A stretch of DNA of 64,000 bases from Bacillus pumilus (GCF_003431975.1 NZ_CP027116.1:3720001-3784000); one strand, 5' to 3'; positions 26,312 through 35,394 are shown, numbered from the stretch's first letter. Numbers and translations are program-made. The notes: generated by a model from the sequence alone, not told the origin.

Positions 26312-26348
26312 AAATTAGCATGTTAATTTTACAATGTCAACGCTTTCT
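26312..26348 (-). promoter_or_regulatory. bglP promoter with overlapping cre site
   Basis: On the minus strand, a perfect -35 TTGACA (26335-26340), a 17-base spacer and TAATTT (26312-26317) preceded by TG as an extended -10. The sequence AGAAAGCGTTGACA (26335-26348) fits the CcpA cre consensus in 12 of 14 positions and overlaps the -35, so carbon catabolite repression is expected. Confidence 0.8.
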
Positions 26349-26356
26349 TTTCGAAT

Positions 26357-27190
26357 TTATTTTCTTTTTATCACTCGGTCGATATGCAAAGTTAAATATA
26401 GCATCTCATCTTCTATGAGACTTCGGTAGTATTCTTTTTGAACATAATCGTTAATTTTTTCAGCGCATTGGAAAGCAGCGGTGTTTTTTTCTTTTACTAC
26501 TTCATACAGGAATTCATTTTGATTTTCCATCTGTGTTTCGTTAAACAGACGCTGTCCAAAAAACTTCAAATGCGTAACAAAACGGAAGTAGTTTAATGAT
26601 TCCTCGTCTAAATCGATTTGAAAGTGATACTTAACGATATTTAAAATATCCTGAATGAGTTTGGTAATTTGAATCACGTTCGGCATTTCTTCATTGAGCT
26701 CTGCATTGACAATATGCATGGCAATAAAACCCGCTTCATCCTCAGGAAGATGAATGTTGAGCTTGTCCTGAATAATCCGAATCGCTTCTACACCACACAT
26801 GAATTCCTCTTTGTACAACCGTTTGATTTCCCAAAGTAACGCATTTTTAATGTCCATTCCTTTTTGATGACGTTCAATAGCAAAGGTGATATGATCTGTC
26901 AGCGTCACATAGATGCTATCATTCAAATTTTTGTTAAGGGTTGTTCTCGCATGATCAATAATCGCCTCACACACTTGCATATACTCGATTGGAATATCAT
27001 AAAGCAGGGTTTTGAATTTTTCTGATATATCTTTATTTTGAATGGAAAATACTTTTTCAATACGTTCTTCGTCAATCGGGTCTCCACTTTTCTTTTGAAA
27101 AGCGATCCCTCTGCCCATAATGACCAGCTCATGCTGCTCGTCATCATACGCACTGACCACATTATTATTGATTACTTTCGAAATGATCAA
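26357..27190 (-). CDS. licT: BglG-family RNA-binding antiterminator LicT
   Basis: A 277-aa protein, identical in length to B. subtilis LicT. Residues 1-56 are the RNA-binding CAT domain (KVINNNVVSA, MGRGIAFQKKSGD). PRD1 (about 65-170) and PRD2 (about 175-275) contain the phosphorylatable histidines (LTDHITFAIER, GFIAMHIVNAE, FRFVTHLKFF, LTLHIDRV). It binds RAT hairpins and prevents terminator folding when substrate is present. The TTG at 27190 is used, with GGGGGG six bases upstream. Directly upstream of bglPH rather than next to bglS as in B. subtilis. Confidence 0.95.
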   Translation of the reverse strand: MIISKVINNNVVSAYDDEQHELVIMGRGIAFQKKSGDPIDEERIEKVFSIQNKDISEKFKTLLYDIPIEYMQVCEAIIDHARTTLNKNLNDSIYVTLTDHITFAIERHQKGMDIKNALLWEIKRLYKEEFMCGVEAIRIIQDKLNIHLPEDEAGFIAMHIVNAELNEEMPNVIQITKLIQDILNIVKYHFQIDLDEESLNYFRFVTHLKFFGQRLFNETQMENQNEFLYEVVKEKNTAAFQCAEKINDYVQKEYYRSLIEDEMLYLTLHIDRVIKRK

Positions 27191-27284
27191 TTGATACCCC
27201 CCAGTACATTCCGCTTTTTCGAGTATTTATTGTTGATTGAGATGTCATTTTATTATTATTTTCAAAAAAGAGGACTTTAAGATG

Positions 27285-27312
27285 ATTTTACATTTTTTTT
27301 TGATACGGTCAA
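27285..27312 (-). promoter_or_regulatory. licT promoter
   Basis: TTGACC (27307-27312), a 16-base spacer and TAAAAT (27285-27290) on the minus strand, about 95 bases before the licT start. Confidence 0.65.
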
Positions 27313-27377
27313 CTAGAAAGAATGACATATTACCTCTCAAAAATGACGAAATAGGGGCAAAAAAGTCTAAAAACATA

Positions 27378-27406
27378 CATAAAAACACTCTATAAAGAGT
27401 GTTTAA
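27378..27406 (-). terminator. Terminator after the YwqG-like gene
   Basis: Stem AAACACTC-tataaa-GAGTGTTT with a T-run on the minus strand, about 20 bases past the stop. Confidence 0.85.
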
Positions 27407-27424
27407 AGGATGTTTTTTACAAAA

Positions 27425-28240
27425 TCAGGAGCAATCCCAATTATAGACGACATTTTCGAAATTTTTTCGTTTTAGATCTTCTGGCTTGATAAAAAAGTTG
27501 GCGATTCCGCAATCTCCCCACAACAAATCCACTTCATCATCTGAGTCGATTTGTATTAATAAAACGGTATGTTCTTGGTCTTCATAGGTACGCGGGTCCT
27601 CTTGTGTAAAGCCAGGATATCCGCCCAATTTGTGACCAAATCCACTTGCTGTCTCATAAAATTCATCTAGCAAGGCATCTGCTTCATCCCCATCAATTCC
27701 TTCTACATCTTCGAATAGGTCCCAGCTTCGTTTACCTGTGATTTTGTCAAAGCGAAAATCTCCTACACTGATTGTTTCGCTTGAACGTTCACCTGTTATT
27801 GCGCCTTCCTTCATAACAGGAAAATAAAAATCATCAGGGATTTTCACAAAAGAAAAATCCGTCAACAAATCTTCTTCAGCTAAAAAAGGTTCTTCAATGA
27901 ATTTGATACGGAAATCTTTTTGCTCTGTCTTATGATCAATATTCATCCCATATAGATCATCATGCACAGAAATAAAAATTTGCAGAAGCCCTGTTTCTGG
28001 ATAATTTTCAAGTTTCGGTAGCTGGCCAAAATTGATTTGTGCCAATAGCTTCATAGGGTGTCCTTCACCGTCAACTGGATATTCGTCATGTTTTGGGAAG
28101 TAAGGATCCCCTGCAATTTTGCTGTCGTATGGTCCTGTTTTTCCCTGTTTCATCTGTAATTGAATCATGGGCTGTTCCGTTTGATCCAATTTTGTACGGT
28201 AAGGTGCTAATATTTCTTGCAGCTTCGCTGATTGTGTCAA
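27425..28240 (-). CDS. ywqG: DUF1963 family protein (YwqG-like)
   Basis: A 271-aa soluble acidic protein of the DUF1963 fold. Recognisable features are SKIAGDPYFP near 40, PMKLLAQINFGQLP near 62 and the C-terminal DEVDLLWGDCGIANFFI. Its function is unknown; homologues are common next to polymorphic toxin genes, and B. subtilis ywqG lies near the ywqH-L cluster. TTG start with AAGGAGG nine bases upstream. Single gene with its own terminator. Confidence 0.82.
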   Translation of the reverse strand: MTQSAKLQEILAPYRTKLDQTEQPMIQLQMKQGKTGPYDSKIAGDPYFPKHDEYPVDGEGHPMKLLAQINFGQLPKLENYPETGLLQIFISVHDDLYGMNIDHKTEQKDFRIKFIEEPFLAEEDLLTDFSFVKIPDDFYFPVMKEGAITGERSSETISVGDFRFDKITGKRSWDLFEDVEGIDGDEADALLDEFYETASGFGHKLGGYPGFTQEDPRTYEDQEHTVLLIQIDSDDEVDLLWGDCGIANFFIKPEDLKRKNFENVVYNWDCS

Positions 28241-28370
28241 GATGGTCTTCCTCCTTATGTATCGTTATCATGACCAAACTAGTATCTCTTTTTCTATCAT
28301 ACAGAAGTGTACCTTGCCTGTCAGCGATAAATCGGTCAATATCCTAACAACTTTCCCACCTTAAAACGTA

Positions 28371-28402
28371 AAAAAACCTCCGATTTATCTGGAGGTTTTA
28401 AT
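28371..28402 (-). terminator. Terminator after soluble chemoreceptor gene
   Basis: Stem AAACCTCC-gatttatct-GGAGGTTT with a T-run on the minus strand. Confidence 0.88.
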
Positions 28403-28414
28403 CAAAATACTTTT

Positions 28415-29263
28415 TTATTTCACTTGATAGTTTACTAAGTCTTCTGCCAGGGATTTCATCGTTTCATTTGTTTCGTGAAGACCTTCAATAATTTTTGTAA
28501 ACGTACTTACAAGCTCTGCTTGATGCTCAGAGGAAGCGACAATCTGTGCAATTTCTTCTTCCATTCCTTTAATCGATCCTTGCACATCTTTGAGCGCTGT
28601 TTCAATATCAGTCGTCGCTTGTTTCGCGTGAGTTGACAGCTTTCTCACTTCCGTTGCAACCACTCCAAAGCCTGCTCCTGCTTCACCTACTCTGGCAGCT
28701 TCGATGGATGCATTGAGACCAAGTAAATTCGTTTGATCAGAGATACCCTTAATTAGGTTGGACACTTGATTGATTTTAGAGGAATTTTCGACAGTGGTTT
28801 TCGTGTTTTGTAGAATTTGTTCACTTGTCGCTTGTAGTTCCTCTGAGTGTGCGGCAACTTGCTGTACCATTGCGACTAGTTTTTCGGAAGCTTGGTTGCT
28901 CTCCGTCATGATGTGATCTAATCGTTGTTGATTGGTCTGATCATAGGCCACGCAGAAGGCAGCGATTACTTGACCCGTCTCATCTTTAACTGGAATGGCT
29001 ACAATATCCATTGGAATTCCGTATACTTCTTTCGGAATTTGGATAAACGACGGCTCTCTCCCATTTTTCAGCATAGAAAAATTCTCAAACCCTGGAGCTA
29101 CTGTGTCCCCAGCTTTAAATCCTAAGTCAATGTTTCCATGCTGCTGATAATAAAGAACCTTCTCTTTCCCTAAAACAGAAAAGGTTAGCTGCTCTCTCAT
29201 CGCTAGTCCAATAATTGGTAAAGCGTCTATTATGTTATCAATTCTCTGTGTCATTTCGCTCAC
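28415..29263 (-). CDS. yfmS: Soluble methyl-accepting chemotaxis protein (YfmS-like)
   Basis: A 282-aa cytoplasmic chemoreceptor with no membrane helix. Residues 1-115 are a sensor domain of unknown ligand; residues about 125-280 are the coiled-coil signalling domain with the CheA/CheW-binding hairpin tip ([30 protein letters not shown], described here from about 185). Length and layout match B. subtilis YfmS. The GTG at 29263 has AGAGAGG six bases upstream; the ATG two codons earlier abuts the site. A weak sigma-D-like box (ACCGATAA) lies just upstream near 29295-29302. Confidence 0.88.
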   Translation of the reverse strand: MSEMTQRIDNIIDALPIIGLAMREQLTFSVLGKEKVLYYQQHGNIDLGFKAGDTVAPGFENFSMLKNGREPSFIQIPKEVYGIPMDIVAIPVKDETGQVIAAFCVAYDQTNQQRLDHIMTESNQASEKLVAMVQQVAAHSEELQATSEQILQNTKTTVENSSKINQVSNLIKGISDQTNLLGLNASIEAARVGEAGAGFGVVATEVRKLSTHAKQATTDIETALKDVQGSIKGMEEEIAQIVASSEHQAELVSTFTKIIEGLHETNETMKSLAEDLVNYQVK

Positions 29264-29366
29264 GTTCATCCTCTCTTTTTCTCAGTACACCCTCTTTATC
29301 GGTTCGTTATATGATCTATTACAGCCTGTAATGTGTACCAATATCAATCAAATGACCTAATACATC

Positions 29367-29404
29367 TAAAAAGCCCACATTCTATTTAGAGAATGTGGGT
29401 GTTT
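29367..29404 (-). terminator. Terminator after ykoC
   Basis: Stem CCCACATTCT-atttag-AGAATGTGGG directly after the stop, with a T-run on the minus strand. Confidence 0.9.
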
Positions 29405-30139
29405 TTAAAAAAAGATTGTGCACATGAAGACACTGATACCGATGAGCAAAAGATATAGATAGTCAATCCACGAAGTGCTGATGACATGATAATACGTCCG
29501 CTCTCTCGTCCCAGTGAAGCCTCGTGCTTCCATCGCAATGGCTAAACGTTCTGATTTTCGTACGCCTTGTGTAAAAAGAGGAAGAGCATAGCGCATAAAA
29601 GCTTTCCAGCTGTTTTTTTGCTTATAGCCTCTAATTTTATGTGCCGCCTTCATTTGTTTTAATTCATTTTGAAATAACGGGATAAACCGGAAGCCGGCAA
29701 GCATCCCATACGCCCATTTTGGCGACATTTTACATTGATGAATCAGGCTCATCATAAATGCCGTCAAGTCTGTTGTGGACGTAAAAAGAAGACCAAATGT
29801 CACAAATCCAAGCATTCTGAAAGCGATGGTGAGTCCATTTCTTAAACTCTCCTCTGTGATATGAAACCAAGCCCACTTCCAAACAGTGTGATCCCCTTTG
29901 CCAAAGGCAGCCATCATCCAAAACACAAGAATAAAAAAGAATAGATAAGGGACAAGTCTTGTGAGAAGGTACTTCATATTCCATCCGCCTAAAACAAGTC
30001 CAATCCCAAGTGCAAACAGCCAGATGATGAAGGTTGTCTTAGGGTCGGAAATGGCCATGAGACAGCACATTGCAAGCAGATGAGCGAATAATTTTATGAC
30101 TGGATTCACAGCGGAAAGAAAGGAGTGATTACTTTGCAA
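29405..30139 (-). CDS. ykoC: ECF transporter transmembrane subunit EcfT (YkoC)
   Basis: A 244-aa membrane protein with about five hydrophobic helices and the two EcfT coupling motifs: the segment around KAAHKIRG near 165 and AMEARGF near 205, which contact the ATPases. It joins the ATPase YkoD and the substrate-binding YkoE into an energy-coupling-factor vitamin importer. It overlaps the end of ykoD by 11 bases. The TTG at 30139 is assumed; the ribosome binding site AAAGGA is rather distant, so the start is less certain than the gene. Confidence 0.88.
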   Translation of the reverse strand: MQSNHSFLSAVNPVIKLFAHLLAMCCLMAISDPKTTFIIWLFALGIGLVLGGWNMKYLLTRLVPYLFFFILVFWMMAAFGKGDHTVWKWAWFHITEESLRNGLTIAFRMLGFVTFGLLFTSTTDLTAFMMSLIHQCKMSPKWAYGMLAGFRFIPLFQNELKQMKAAHKIRGYKQKNSWKAFMRYALPLFTQGVRKSERLAIAMEARGFTGTRERTYYHVISTSWIDYLYLLLIGISVFMCTIFF

Positions 30140-31727
30140 CGGTCAGCACATCCTTTCTTTCCGCCACATAGCGATAATGCAAGGGTACTTTCAGATCATA
30201 AGCCTCGACAAGTTTCTGATTTGAAAATAAATCATAGGGCGTGCCATCATACACATGCTTCCCTTGGTGAAAAAGAAGTACTTGATCGGCGCACTCATCG
30301 ACAAGATCCATATCATGTGTGACCATTAAAATGGTGGTGCCTTGGCGTTGACGCTCTTTCAACCGCTTCATTAATTCCTTCGCTGTTCTTTCATCCTGTC
30401 CGAAAGTTGGTTCGTCTAACAGCAATACATCCTGATCAAAAAGGAGCATCGTGGCGACACTTAATCTTCTTTTCTGCCCCAAACTTAAGGTGAAAGGATG
30501 CGCTTTTGCATGCTTCTCTAAACCAAACTCTTTCAATAACTGAACCGTCTTTTCTTGCACAACGGATTCTGGCCAATTACGCTGCCTTCCGCCAAATGCG
30601 ATTTCATCGTAGACTGTATCTTGTATGAATTGAAGCTCTGGATTTTGAAACACAAAGCCTGTTTTTTCATATAGTTGGCGGTCAGACCACTTTTTGAGAG
30701 GTGTTTCTTTTAAGAAAATGCGACCTTTTTTCACTGGCTCTAAACGAATCAAATGTTTGAGACATGTGCTTTTACCGCTCCCATTTTCCCCAATGATCGC
30801 CACAAAATCTCCTGCCTGGATTTCCAGCTGAAGATCGCTCATAATTCTTTTTTTTCCATAACTTAATTGAAGGTCATTTGTGCGAATGATGGTCTCTTGA
30901 TCGATTGATGGCACTTTTTTTTGCTGCTCTTTTCTTGCATCAAAGGTTTGCATAAGCGCATAACTCATTGGATGAAATGGATCTTGAATGATCTCGGACC
31001 ATTTCTCGGGAAATAATTTTGGCCGCCAAATTCCTGCCTCTTTCATCTCTTGTTCATAAGTCGCGAGCACATCTTTTGGAGATCCATCTGCTAAAATGCC
31101 TCCTTGATCATTTAATAAAATCACTCGGTCCATCCATTCGATGACACCGTCTAGCACATGTTCTACAAAGATCATAGTTTGTCGCTGATCAGCTGCAAGC
31201 TGCTGCAACAGTTGGAAAACCTCCATTCTTCCTGCTGGGTCAAGCTGTGCGGTTGGTTCATCAAAAAATAGAACATCTGGCTGTAATGCTAGTAAACAAG
31301 CAAGTGCCAATCGCTGCTTCATGCCGCCAGATAATGTATGAATATCTGTATTCGGATCAACATCCAGTTGGACTTTTACCATGAGCTGCTGAATCATATC
31401 ATCCATCTCTTCACGTGGGACGGAACGGTTCTCTAAGCTAAAGGCAATTTCTTCATTGACGCGGTGCATACAAAACTGGGAATCAGGGTCTTGAAACATG
31501 ACGCCTGTATGTCTTTGTAGGGTCACTTCGCCCTGCACGTCTGCTTCTATATGTTCTGGAATGATGCCAGCCAGAACTGACATGAGCGTAGATTTACCGC
31601 TGCCGCTTGGTCCTAAAATTAGCACCTTTTCTCCTTTTTGAATGGAAAGAGAGATTTGATGCAGAACGGGCTGATGTCGTTCATAAAAACGGACAGTCAG
31701 ATCATTGCACGCGAGAAATGAACCCAT
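30129..31727 (-). CDS. ykoD: ECF transporter ATPase with two nucleotide-binding domains (YkoD)
   Basis: A 532-aa fused ABC ATPase. NBD1 has Walker A GPSGSGKST near 38, the signature LSGGMKQRLA near 130 and Walker B VLFFDEPT near 150. NBD2 has GENGSGKST near 315, LSLGQKRRLS near 418 and VLLLDEPT near 440. It powers thiamine or precursor uptake through YkoC/YkoE. The ATG at 31727 has AAAGGTG six bases upstream; it overlaps the end of ykoE by 26 bases. Part of the TPP-riboswitch operon. Confidence 0.93.
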   Translation of the reverse strand: MGSFLACNDLTVRFYERHQPVLHQISLSIQKGEKVLILGPSGSGKSTLMSVLAGIIPEHIEADVQGEVTLQRHTGVMFQDPDSQFCMHRVNEEIAFSLENRSVPREEMDDMIQQLMVKVQLDVDPNTDIHTLSGGMKQRLALACLLALQPDVLFFDEPTAQLDPAGRMEVFQLLQQLAADQRQTMIFVEHVLDGVIEWMDRVILLNDQGGILADGSPKDVLATYEQEMKEAGIWRPKLFPEKWSEIIQDPFHPMSYALMQTFDARKEQQKKVPSIDQETIIRTNDLQLSYGKKRIMSDLQLEIQAGDFVAIIGENGSGKSTCLKHLIRLEPVKKGRIFLKETPLKKWSDRQLYEKTGFVFQNPELQFIQDTVYDEIAFGGRQRNWPESVVQEKTVQLLKEFGLEKHAKAHPFTLSLGQKRRLSVATMLLFDQDVLLLDEPTFGQDERTAKELMKRLKERQRQGTTILMVTHDMDLVDECADQVLLFHQGKHVYDGTPYDLFSNQKLVEAYDLKVPLHYRYVAERKDVLTVAK

Positions 31728-32301
31728 GCTGATCACCTTTGTTTCGTTTTTCTTTCATGATGGCATATTGATTCAGTACACCAGTTTTGGTTAATGCGTC
31801 CACCACAACTTTCGCTAAGCATCCGCCTAGTATCATCCCACTAATGATTTGGGTCACCAGTGTGATGAGTAAAACTTGAGGTGTGTAATAACCAAAACCA
31901 TTCGCAACGAGGCTGTATGCCATGGCTCCAACAGCCGCAAAGGCACCTGATAGCATCAATGTCCACATCCGATATCGTTTATACCCAAAAAGAGCGAAGG
32001 CGATTTCTGCCCCAAGCCCTTGGCATACACCAATCAGCAGGGCTGAAAGACCGAAGTGGCTGCCTGTCAGTAGCTCCACAGCGGCGGCAGCTGTTTCTGC
32101 AATCAGGGCAGCTCCCGGCTTTTGGATGATATACGCCACGATTGGACTCGCGATCACCCAAATGCCAAACATGATGTTGCCTCCTGCTGGACCAACTAGT
32201 GCTGTTATCGGTAAGTAAAGCGTAGACCAACCTAAATAGATGACACCGCACGCAACGGATAAGATGACAGCAAGAACGACTTCTTTCATCTTCCATGTCA
32301 T
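31702..32301 (-). CDS. ykoE: ECF transporter substrate-binding subunit YkoE
   Basis: A 199-aa integral membrane S component with about six helices, starting MTWKMKEVVLAV. YkoE-type proteins bind thiamine or its hydroxymethylpyrimidine precursor, and the TPP riboswitch upstream agrees. The ATG at 32301 overlaps the tenA stop as ATGA, so translation is coupled. In B. subtilis the operon is ykoFEDC; here tenA replaces ykoF at the head. Confidence 0.9.
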   Translation of the reverse strand: MTWKMKEVVLAVILSVACGVIYLGWSTLYLPITALVGPAGGNIMFGIWVIASPIVAYIIQKPGAALIAETAAAAVELLTGSHFGLSALLIGVCQGLGAEIAFALFGYKRYRMWTLMLSGAFAAVGAMAYSLVANGFGYYTPQVLLITLVTQIISGMILGGCLAKVVVDALTKTGVLNQYAIMKEKRNKGDQHGFISRVQ

Positions 32302-32984
32302 GAAGAATGCACCTCCATTGGAACTGGCCACTCTTCCACCGTAAACGCCATTTCCCAAAACTTGTATTCAAGTTGGCAGCTTAGCATAAAGTGCTGTTTC
32401 ATTTTTTCCTTTTCTTTCTCGCTAGCTTCTTCCGCCAGCTCATCAAGCCGCTCGCAAAGCTCCACTGTGATAGAGTCGGTTAACCCTCCATAAAACGTGA
32501 TCCACTCATAAAATGGATGTGACGGTTCAGGCTGCACGTCTGAAAGCATTCGTTTTCCAATTTCCCAATACGTCCAAGGGCATGGAAGCAGGACAGCGAT
32601 GATTTCCCCAAGTGTGCCTTCCCGGGCCACTTGCAGCATGTGATGAATATAATGATGAGCACTTGGCGCCAAAGAGGCACCTTGCAGTTCATCATAAGCC
32701 ACACCTGCCACTCGGCAAAGGTTTTGATGAGGGTGCGTCTCACTATCTAGTACAAACGCAATGTGCTGATGGAAAAAAGCAACATCCTCTCTGTCTGTAC
32801 ATCTGCTGAGCGCCGCTGCATAAATTTTAATAAAAGCATGTAAGTATTCTGCATCCTGTTTGACATAATGAATGATCTGTTCCTTTTCCAGCTTTCCTAA
32901 TGCCAGTCCTCTGACAAACGGATGCTGATAAATGGCTTCAAATAATGGTTCTGCTTCTTGTCTTAATTGCGCTGAAAATGTCAT
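32298..32984 (-). CDS. tenA: TenA-family aminopyrimidine aminohydrolase (thiaminase II)
   Basis: A 228-aa all-helical cytoplasmic enzyme that hydrolyses aminopyrimidines derived from degraded thiamine to hydroxymethylpyrimidine for salvage. The catalytic cysteine is Cys135 in VLLPCPWTYWEIG; the late glutamate in EYKFWEMAF near 207 fits the active-site Glu. It heads an operon with the importer YkoE-D-C, suggesting uptake of base-degraded thiamine or pyrimidine and immediate processing. Regulated by the TPP riboswitch and terminator upstream. Confidence 0.92.
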   Translation of the reverse strand: MTFSAQLRQEAEPLFEAIYQHPFVRGLALGKLEKEQIIHYVKQDAEYLHAFIKIYAAALSRCTDREDVAFFHQHIAFVLDSETHPHQNLCRVAGVAYDELQGASLAPSAHHYIHHMLQVAREGTLGEIIAVLLPCPWTYWEIGKRMLSDVQPEPSHPFYEWITFYGGLTDSITVELCERLDELAEEASEKEKEKMKQHFMLSCQLEYKFWEMAFTVEEWPVPMEVHSS

Positions 32985-33017
32985 AAAAAAAGCCTCCTCT
33001 TCTTCAGTTGAATAAAT

Positions 33018-33172
33018 GAAAAAGCCACCCCAAATGGAGCGGCCTTCTTATCGATTCAAGCATGAATAAGACAAGGTCCAGCTCCACTTCCCTCCGCTAG
33101 TACAAACTAGATCAGGTTCAAAGGGTCCAAGATTTTCTCTTGTCTCAGTCATACATGACTCCCCTAGTGGAC
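33018..33172 (-). promoter_or_regulatory. TPP (THI-box) riboswitch with terminator
   Basis: The aptamer at about 33085-33172 on the minus strand contains the conserved elements aggggag, ctgaga, accctttgaacctgatctag and cggagggaag. The expression platform is the terminator hairpin gccgctcc/ggggtggc with a T-run at 33018-33046, ending about 35 bases before tenA. Binding of thiamine pyrophosphate is expected to cause premature termination. Confidence 0.95.
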
Positions 33173-33193
33173 TTCTGTCATTTAATTATCTTT

Positions 33194-33222
33194 ACTCTAC
33201 ACATGTGGCGATTTGATGTCAA
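33194..33222 (-). promoter_or_regulatory. Promoter of the TPP-regulated tenA operon
   Basis: A perfect -35 TTGACA (33217-33222), a 17-base spacer and TAGAGT (33194-33199) on the minus strand. It lies between the stop of the secreted-protein gene and the riboswitch. Confidence 0.7.
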
Positions 33223-33231
33223 CCGCCTTTC

Positions 33232-34359
33232 TTAATTCAACGTTCTGATCGTAGGCAGCTTCTCGATCCCTGCAGCATAGTAAAAATTAAGGACACTGAA
33301 GAAATCAATTGGCTTTCCTGTTTTCAAATCAACCGCTAAAATATGATCACCGTAATTTGTCATATCATCAATATCTAAACGCCTTGGCGTTGTCTTCCCA
33401 AGTGTATCAACAAAGCTACTATGGTAGTATTGCCCGCTAGCAAACGATGATTCATGATACATAAATAACGTCTCCACATCTAAGTAGACGAGAATAGCCT
33501 CAGATGAACTCGCATAAGGAGCAGAGTACGATACTGGTGCCGAAATACTTTTCACTTTCACACTTTCAACAGAATGGGTTCTCTGATCATATTTTCCGTC
33601 ATATGAAAAATAAAATACACGCTCCCATTTATAATCGGCGGTCTTAGATTGTTTGTTATACACTTTAGTCCCATTAGCGAAAACATCCCCATTCGCATAC
33701 TCAGCTACAAAGTATTGCAAGTTGGACGATATGGATACAGCCCCTGTGAAGCTGGGCGGGTTTTTTGCATTCACTTGTAACGTGTAAGAGTCTCCGAAAT
33801 CTCCGCCGCTTGTGATACCGAATGCGTAATCACCTGCTGGTAAATTGGTCAAACCAAGGAGACTGCCTGCCGGCTGAATCAGGTCCGTCGGATAGGCTTG
33901 TCCAGTTTCATAATCAACAACAAATAATTGAACGAAATAATCAGGATTTGAAGAGGTAATCCGGCTGATGAGTGCCTGAGGTGAAGACGTGCTTAAAAGC
34001 CATAGATCAACTGGGTCGTCCTCTGATAAAACAGCCGATTGATTGATGGCTAGTCCATCAATGGAGCGAACGGCAGATGTACGCATCTTGCCATCTTTAG
34101 CCGCTTTTCGTTTGATACTGATTCCATTTTTCTTATCTACTTTAAAAGATTTTTTCAGTTGCTTTTGTTGGATCGCGGTTCCTTCATCCTGCTTCAAAAA
34201 TGACTCTTGCACTTGCTGAATGGCTTTTTCCGTCAGTGGTGACAATTTCCCATCTGATTTCGGTGCTTCTTCTGCTTTTAATGCTGGTGAAAATAGACCT
34301 GTTGTCACAAGTAAAACGGACAGTAAAGCGGCAGTGATTTTTACATAAAACGCTCTCAC
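33232..34359 (-). CDS. Secreted protein of unknown function (YjcM-like)
   Basis: A 375-aa exported protein with a Sec signal peptide (residues 1-29, hydrophobic core ITAALLSVLLVTTGLF, probable cleavage after ALKA). A Lys/Gln-rich propeptide-like stretch (about 30-95) is followed by beta-rich sequence with a pre-peptidase C-terminal-like fold (LPAGDYAFGITSGGDFGDSYTLQV). It resembles the B. subtilis YjcM/YjcN family, whose role is unknown. GTG start with AAAGGGG eight bases upstream. No enzymatic motif recognised. Confidence 0.72.
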   Translation of the reverse strand: MRAFYVKITAALLSVLLVTTGLFSPALKAEEAPKSDGKLSPLTEKAIQQVQESFLKQDEGTAIQQKQLKKSFKVDKKNGISIKRKAAKDGKMRTSAVRSIDGLAINQSAVLSEDDPVDLWLLSTSSPQALISRITSSNPDYFVQLFVVDYETGQAYPTDLIQPAGSLLGLTNLPAGDYAFGITSGGDFGDSYTLQVNAKNPPSFTGAVSISSNLQYFVAEYANGDVFANGTKVYNKQSKTADYKWERVFYFSYDGKYDQRTHSVESVKVKSISAPVSYSAPYASSSEAILVYLDVETLFMYHESSFASGQYYHSSFVDTLGKTTPRRLDIDDMTNYGDHILAVDLKTGKPIDFFSVLNFYYAAGIEKLPTIRTLN

Positions 34360-34458
34360 AGGAACATCCCCTTTTCCCTCATTTGGGTTTTTTACCCTGT
34401 GATCATTTTACCATTATTCCATTAATTGTTTTGGTCTTTTTTAGGGCATTTTTATAAC

Positions 34459-34493
34459 AAAAAAACCAGCCGCAAAAGTGGCGGCTGGTTTTT
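34459..34493 (-). terminator. Terminator after the DJ-1/PfpI gene
   Basis: Stem AAAACCAGCCGC / GCGGCTGGTTTT, directly after the stop on the minus strand. Confidence 0.9.
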
Positions 34494-34500
34494 GGTCAAT

Positions 34501-35157
34501 TTATGCAATGGTTTTAACAAACAGGCGTGCTGTTTCTGCACTGGAACCTGGATTTTGTCCAGTAATGATTTGCCCGTCAACTACAGCGAATGGCGCAAAG
34601 GCATCCCCTTTTTCAAACGCTGCCCCTTGCTCACGAAGTTTTGTTTCCAATAAAAATGGAACCTTTGATGTTAGTTGAACAGCTTCCTCTTCCTCGTTCG
34701 TGAAACCAGTGATTTTTTTGCCTTCGATAAATGATTTGCCATCTTGGCCCTTCACATCTACGAATGCTGAAACGCCATGACAAACCGCTCCGACTGCACC
34801 ATTTTTGTCTGAAACAGCTAAGATTGCATCAGCTACCAATTGGTTAGATGCAAAGTCGATCATTGGGCCGTGTCCTCCCGCAAAGAAGATACCATCAAAC
34901 TCAGCTGGGCTCACATCTGTAAGCGCCTTTGTGTCTTGAAGTAATTCATATACACCTTGATATTGCGCTGGAACCCCTTCTGGAATGGAGTTTTTATCAA
35001 TAGGGACAGTGCCTCCTTGAATAGAGACAATTTGTACATCTAGTTCATTTTCTTTAAAAATATGAAATGGCTCTGCCAATTCTTCTAGCCATAAGCCTGT
35101 TGGATGTCCGTTCATTTCGGAACTGCTTGTCGATACTAATAATACTTTCTTACTCAT
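34501..35157 (-). CDS. DJ-1/PfpI family protein (Hsp31/glyoxalase III-like)
   Basis: A 218-aa cytoplasmic protein of the class I glutamine amidotransferase-like fold. The reactive cysteine is in the nucleophile elbow GAVCHGVSAF near 133, with the neighbouring FFAGGHGPMIDF block near 95 and the acidic residue supplied by early Glu. Family members act on methylglyoxal, glycated proteins or as stress chaperones. The ATG at 35157 has AAAGGATG six bases upstream. Monocistronic. Confidence 0.88.
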   Translation of the reverse strand: MSKKVLLVSTSSSEMNGHPTGLWLEELAEPFHIFKENELDVQIVSIQGGTVPIDKNSIPEGVPAQYQGVYELLQDTKALTDVSPAEFDGIFFAGGHGPMIDFASNQLVADAILAVSDKNGAVGAVCHGVSAFVDVKGQDGKSFIEGKKITGFTNEEEEAVQLTSKVPFLLETKLREQGAAFEKGDAFAPFAVVDGQIITGQNPGSSAETARLFVKTIA

Positions 35158-35394
35158 CTTGATCATCCTTTCGATTCATCATGTGGTTATTTTATATTTT
35201 GCGCAATTAAATATCAAGCAATTAAACTTCAGTGCATTTTTTATGGTATACCCGATTTTCTAAAAAATATGGCATGACATCAAATCTAATTAATATGTCA
35301 CATTCTATTGATAGGGAAATTCATGTAAAATTGTCATTGAGTGATATCATATAAGGTGAAATTGGTAGATCTCTCGGATGGGAGTGGAAAAGAG

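Noticed and set aside
33200..33232. Inverted repeat GGCG...CGCC after the stop of the secreted-protein gene read as a terminator.
   Set aside because: No T-run follows on the minus strand, and the same bases form a good promoter (TTGACA-N17-TAGAGT) for the thiamine operon.
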